From: Enterobacter cloacae | Lineage (GTDB): Bacteria > Pseudomonadota > Gammaproteobacteria > Enterobacterales > Enterobacteriaceae | Direction: 5' to 3' | Length of the DNA stretch: 64,000 nucleotides | NCBI GenBank assembly: GCA_014169315.1 | Contig: AP022133.1 | Span: forward strand, 1,240,001-1,304,000 | Part shown: positions 63,107 to 64,000 of the stretch, in pieces | How the letters are laid out: every line of letters begins with the position of its first letter | How positions within the stretch are numbered: position 1 is the first letter of the stretch | The notes under the pieces: model-generated | Databases searched by the model: none | Seen by the model: only the letters and a program-made list of their open reading frames with translations | Told to the model about the DNA's origin: nothing | Translations under genes and position numbers: made by a program

Positions 63107-63402
63107 TTCAGGCGCTTCGCGAAGTATGTCGCGGCCTTTTGGAGGATAGCCAGCTCTTCATCCCGTTCTGCCAGCTGGCGTTTGAGACGTGCAATCTCGG
63201 TAGACATCTCCAGTTCACGTTCAGAAGACGTCTGCTGATTTTGCTGTTTACTGCGCCAGTTGTAGAGCTGTGATTCATACAGGCTGAGTTCACGGGCTGC
63301 GGCAGTAACACCGATGCGTTCAGCAAGCTTCAGGGCTTCACTGCGAAATTCAGGCGAATGCTGTTTACGGGGTTTTTTACTGGTTGATACTGTTTTTGTC
63401 AT
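63103..63402 (-). CDS. insE: IS3 OrfA
   Basis: A 99-aa protein with a helix-turn-helix ([20 protein letters not shown]) and a leucine zipper ([23 protein letters not shown] region). Start [19 protein letters not shown]; an ATG three codons upstream is also possible. Overlaps insF by four bases. Confidence 0.95.
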
Positions 63403-63670
63403 GTGAGTCACCTCTGACTGAGAGTTTACTCACTTAGCCGCGTGTCCACTATTGCTGGGTAAGATCAAGCAACCCTAGTATCACAGGCGTTTGAAGTACT
63501 AGTAAAGGAAGGGAAATCCCTTAATAGAATGAAGCAATACAAACCAAAGAAAACCGTAACAGAAGAACATGTAGCACTAGTTGAACTGCTAAAAGATGAA
63601 GGTGCGGATCTTATTACCTTAATTGAACGACTAGTAGCAATGAATAAGTAATTGATTTATATGTAAATAA

Positions 63671-63733
63671 TAACCGTAACTATAACCGTATTGTATACGT
63701 CGAAAATACGGTTATTATGAGTAAAATACGGTT
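63671..63733. repeat. Four AACCGTA repeats, two in each orientation
   Basis: TAACCGTA at 63671 and 63683 (12 bp apart), TACGGTTA at 63707 and TACGGTT at 63727. The inner pair forms ATAACCGTA/TACGGTTAT arms. No gene follows within the window (63652-64000 is otherwise featureless). May be an operator or replication/excision factor site. Confidence 0.55.
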
Positions 63734-64000
63734 GATGCCACAACATATAGTAGTTAAATCAATGGTTTACATACCACATATTGATTCCCGTAACTTAATA
63801 TAATATACACTTTAAAGTAAATGACTTACTTGTCTATTCAGTATCATAGAGCCTAACTCGCTTTGCTCGTTAGTCTCTGTAAAACCAAAAAGATAAGATC
63901 GTAAACTTGCGTTTTCTCGCTAGTCACTCGAAGAACGCCACGTCTTTTGTTTTTGTCTATCGACTACTGAAGGAAGTGAAAACCTATACTGTTTGGGGTC

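Larger units (their letters stand above)
62210..63467 (-). mobile_element. IS3
   Basis: Exactly 1258 bp, the length of IS3. Ends: TGATCCTACCCACGTAATAT at 62210 and ATTGCTGGGTAAGATCA at 63467, imperfect inverted repeats typical of IS3. Flanked by a 3-bp duplication AGC at 62207-62209 and 63468-63470. Both reading frames are intact. Confidence 0.97.
61920..63651 (+). pseudogene. Element protein of 156 aa, interrupted by IS3
   Basis: The first 96 codons (MARKETIHNNQMIQNELRF ... KYKRI) run to the IS at 62210. After removing the IS and one AGC, codon GC|A continues as TLVSQAFEVLVKEGKSLNR, then a Lys-rich stretch and ELLKDEGADLITLIERLVA, to TAA at 63649. An AAGGGGG site precedes the ATG. Family not recognised; the helical, acidic and Lys-rich make-up and the position after the endonuclease suggest a small phage or element protein. 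Confidence 0.8.
57903..64000. mobile_element. AT-rich integrative element in ybhA (left part)
   Basis: At least 6.1 kb of AT-rich DNA begins inside ybhA with a large serine recombinase and continues past the window end. Genes are short and widely spaced, with several hairpin terminators. Contents: recombinase, a 56-aa membrane peptide, a small ribbon-helix-helix-like protein, an HNH endonuclease, an unrecognised 156-aa protein split by IS3. No phage structural, conjugation or resistance gene is visible in this part. It could be a prophage, satellite or mobilisable element. Confidence 0.82.

Overview
The window is a piece of an Enterobacteriaceae chromosome. The backbone runs sucA'BCD - mngR/mngAB - cydABX-ybgE - ybgC-tolQRAB-pal-cpoB - tRNA cluster - fuc locus - nadA-pnuC-zitB - aroG - gpmA - galMKTE - modFE - acrZ - modABC - ybhA'. 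This is the E. coli K-12 order around 16-17 min, with protein similarity high enough to name nearly every gene. Three departures from K-12 point to a relative such as the Enterobacter cloacae complex: the fucose operon sits between the tRNA cluster and nadA, ybgS is absent between zitB and aroG, and many proteins differ slightly. The genus is an inference, not read directly.

Layout. 1-18.7 kb: TCA cycle genes, 2-O-mannosyl-glycerate uptake and hydrolysis, cytochrome bd oxidase and the Tol-Pal envelope system. 18.8-19.55 kb: five tRNA genes (Lys, Val, Lys, Lys, Lys) with two tRNA-sized cloverleaf-like spacer repeats. 19.55-32.77 kb: a genomic island in the 3' end of the last tRNA-Lys, bounded by a 21-bp direct repeat. 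It holds a doubly broken integrase, a structured non-coding block, VgrG, a PAAR-Rhs polymorphic toxin, a probable immunity gene, an orphan second Rhs tip, a Sel1-repeat protein, a frameshifted Vgr-associated gene and a GNAT-toxin remnant. 32.8-42.3 kb: the fucose regulon, with fucU split by an IS5-family element. 42.5-57.3 kb: NAD synthesis and NMN uptake, zinc efflux, DAHP synthase, phosphoglycerate mutase, the Leloir pathway and molybdate uptake. 57.9-64 kb: the left part of an AT-rich integrative element that has cut ybhA. It encodes a large serine recombinase, small unrecognised genes, an HNH homing-type endonuclease and candidate structured RNAs, and one of its genes is split by IS3.

Three insertion sequences have exact target duplications: IS903-group (9 bp), IS5-group (4 bp) and IS3 (3 bp). 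Removing each in silico restores an open frame through the Rhs toxin tip, FucU and a 156-aa element protein respectively. The Rhs gene also carries a 7-bp tandem triplication that puts the core and toxin tip out of frame, so the main toxin has two independent lesions while its likely immunity gene is intact.

The most interesting parts are the serine-recombinase element in ybhA with its possible small RNAs, the decaying but reconstructable Rhs locus, the repeated motif in the fucP-fucA regulatory gap, and the cloverleaf-like spacers in the tRNA operon.
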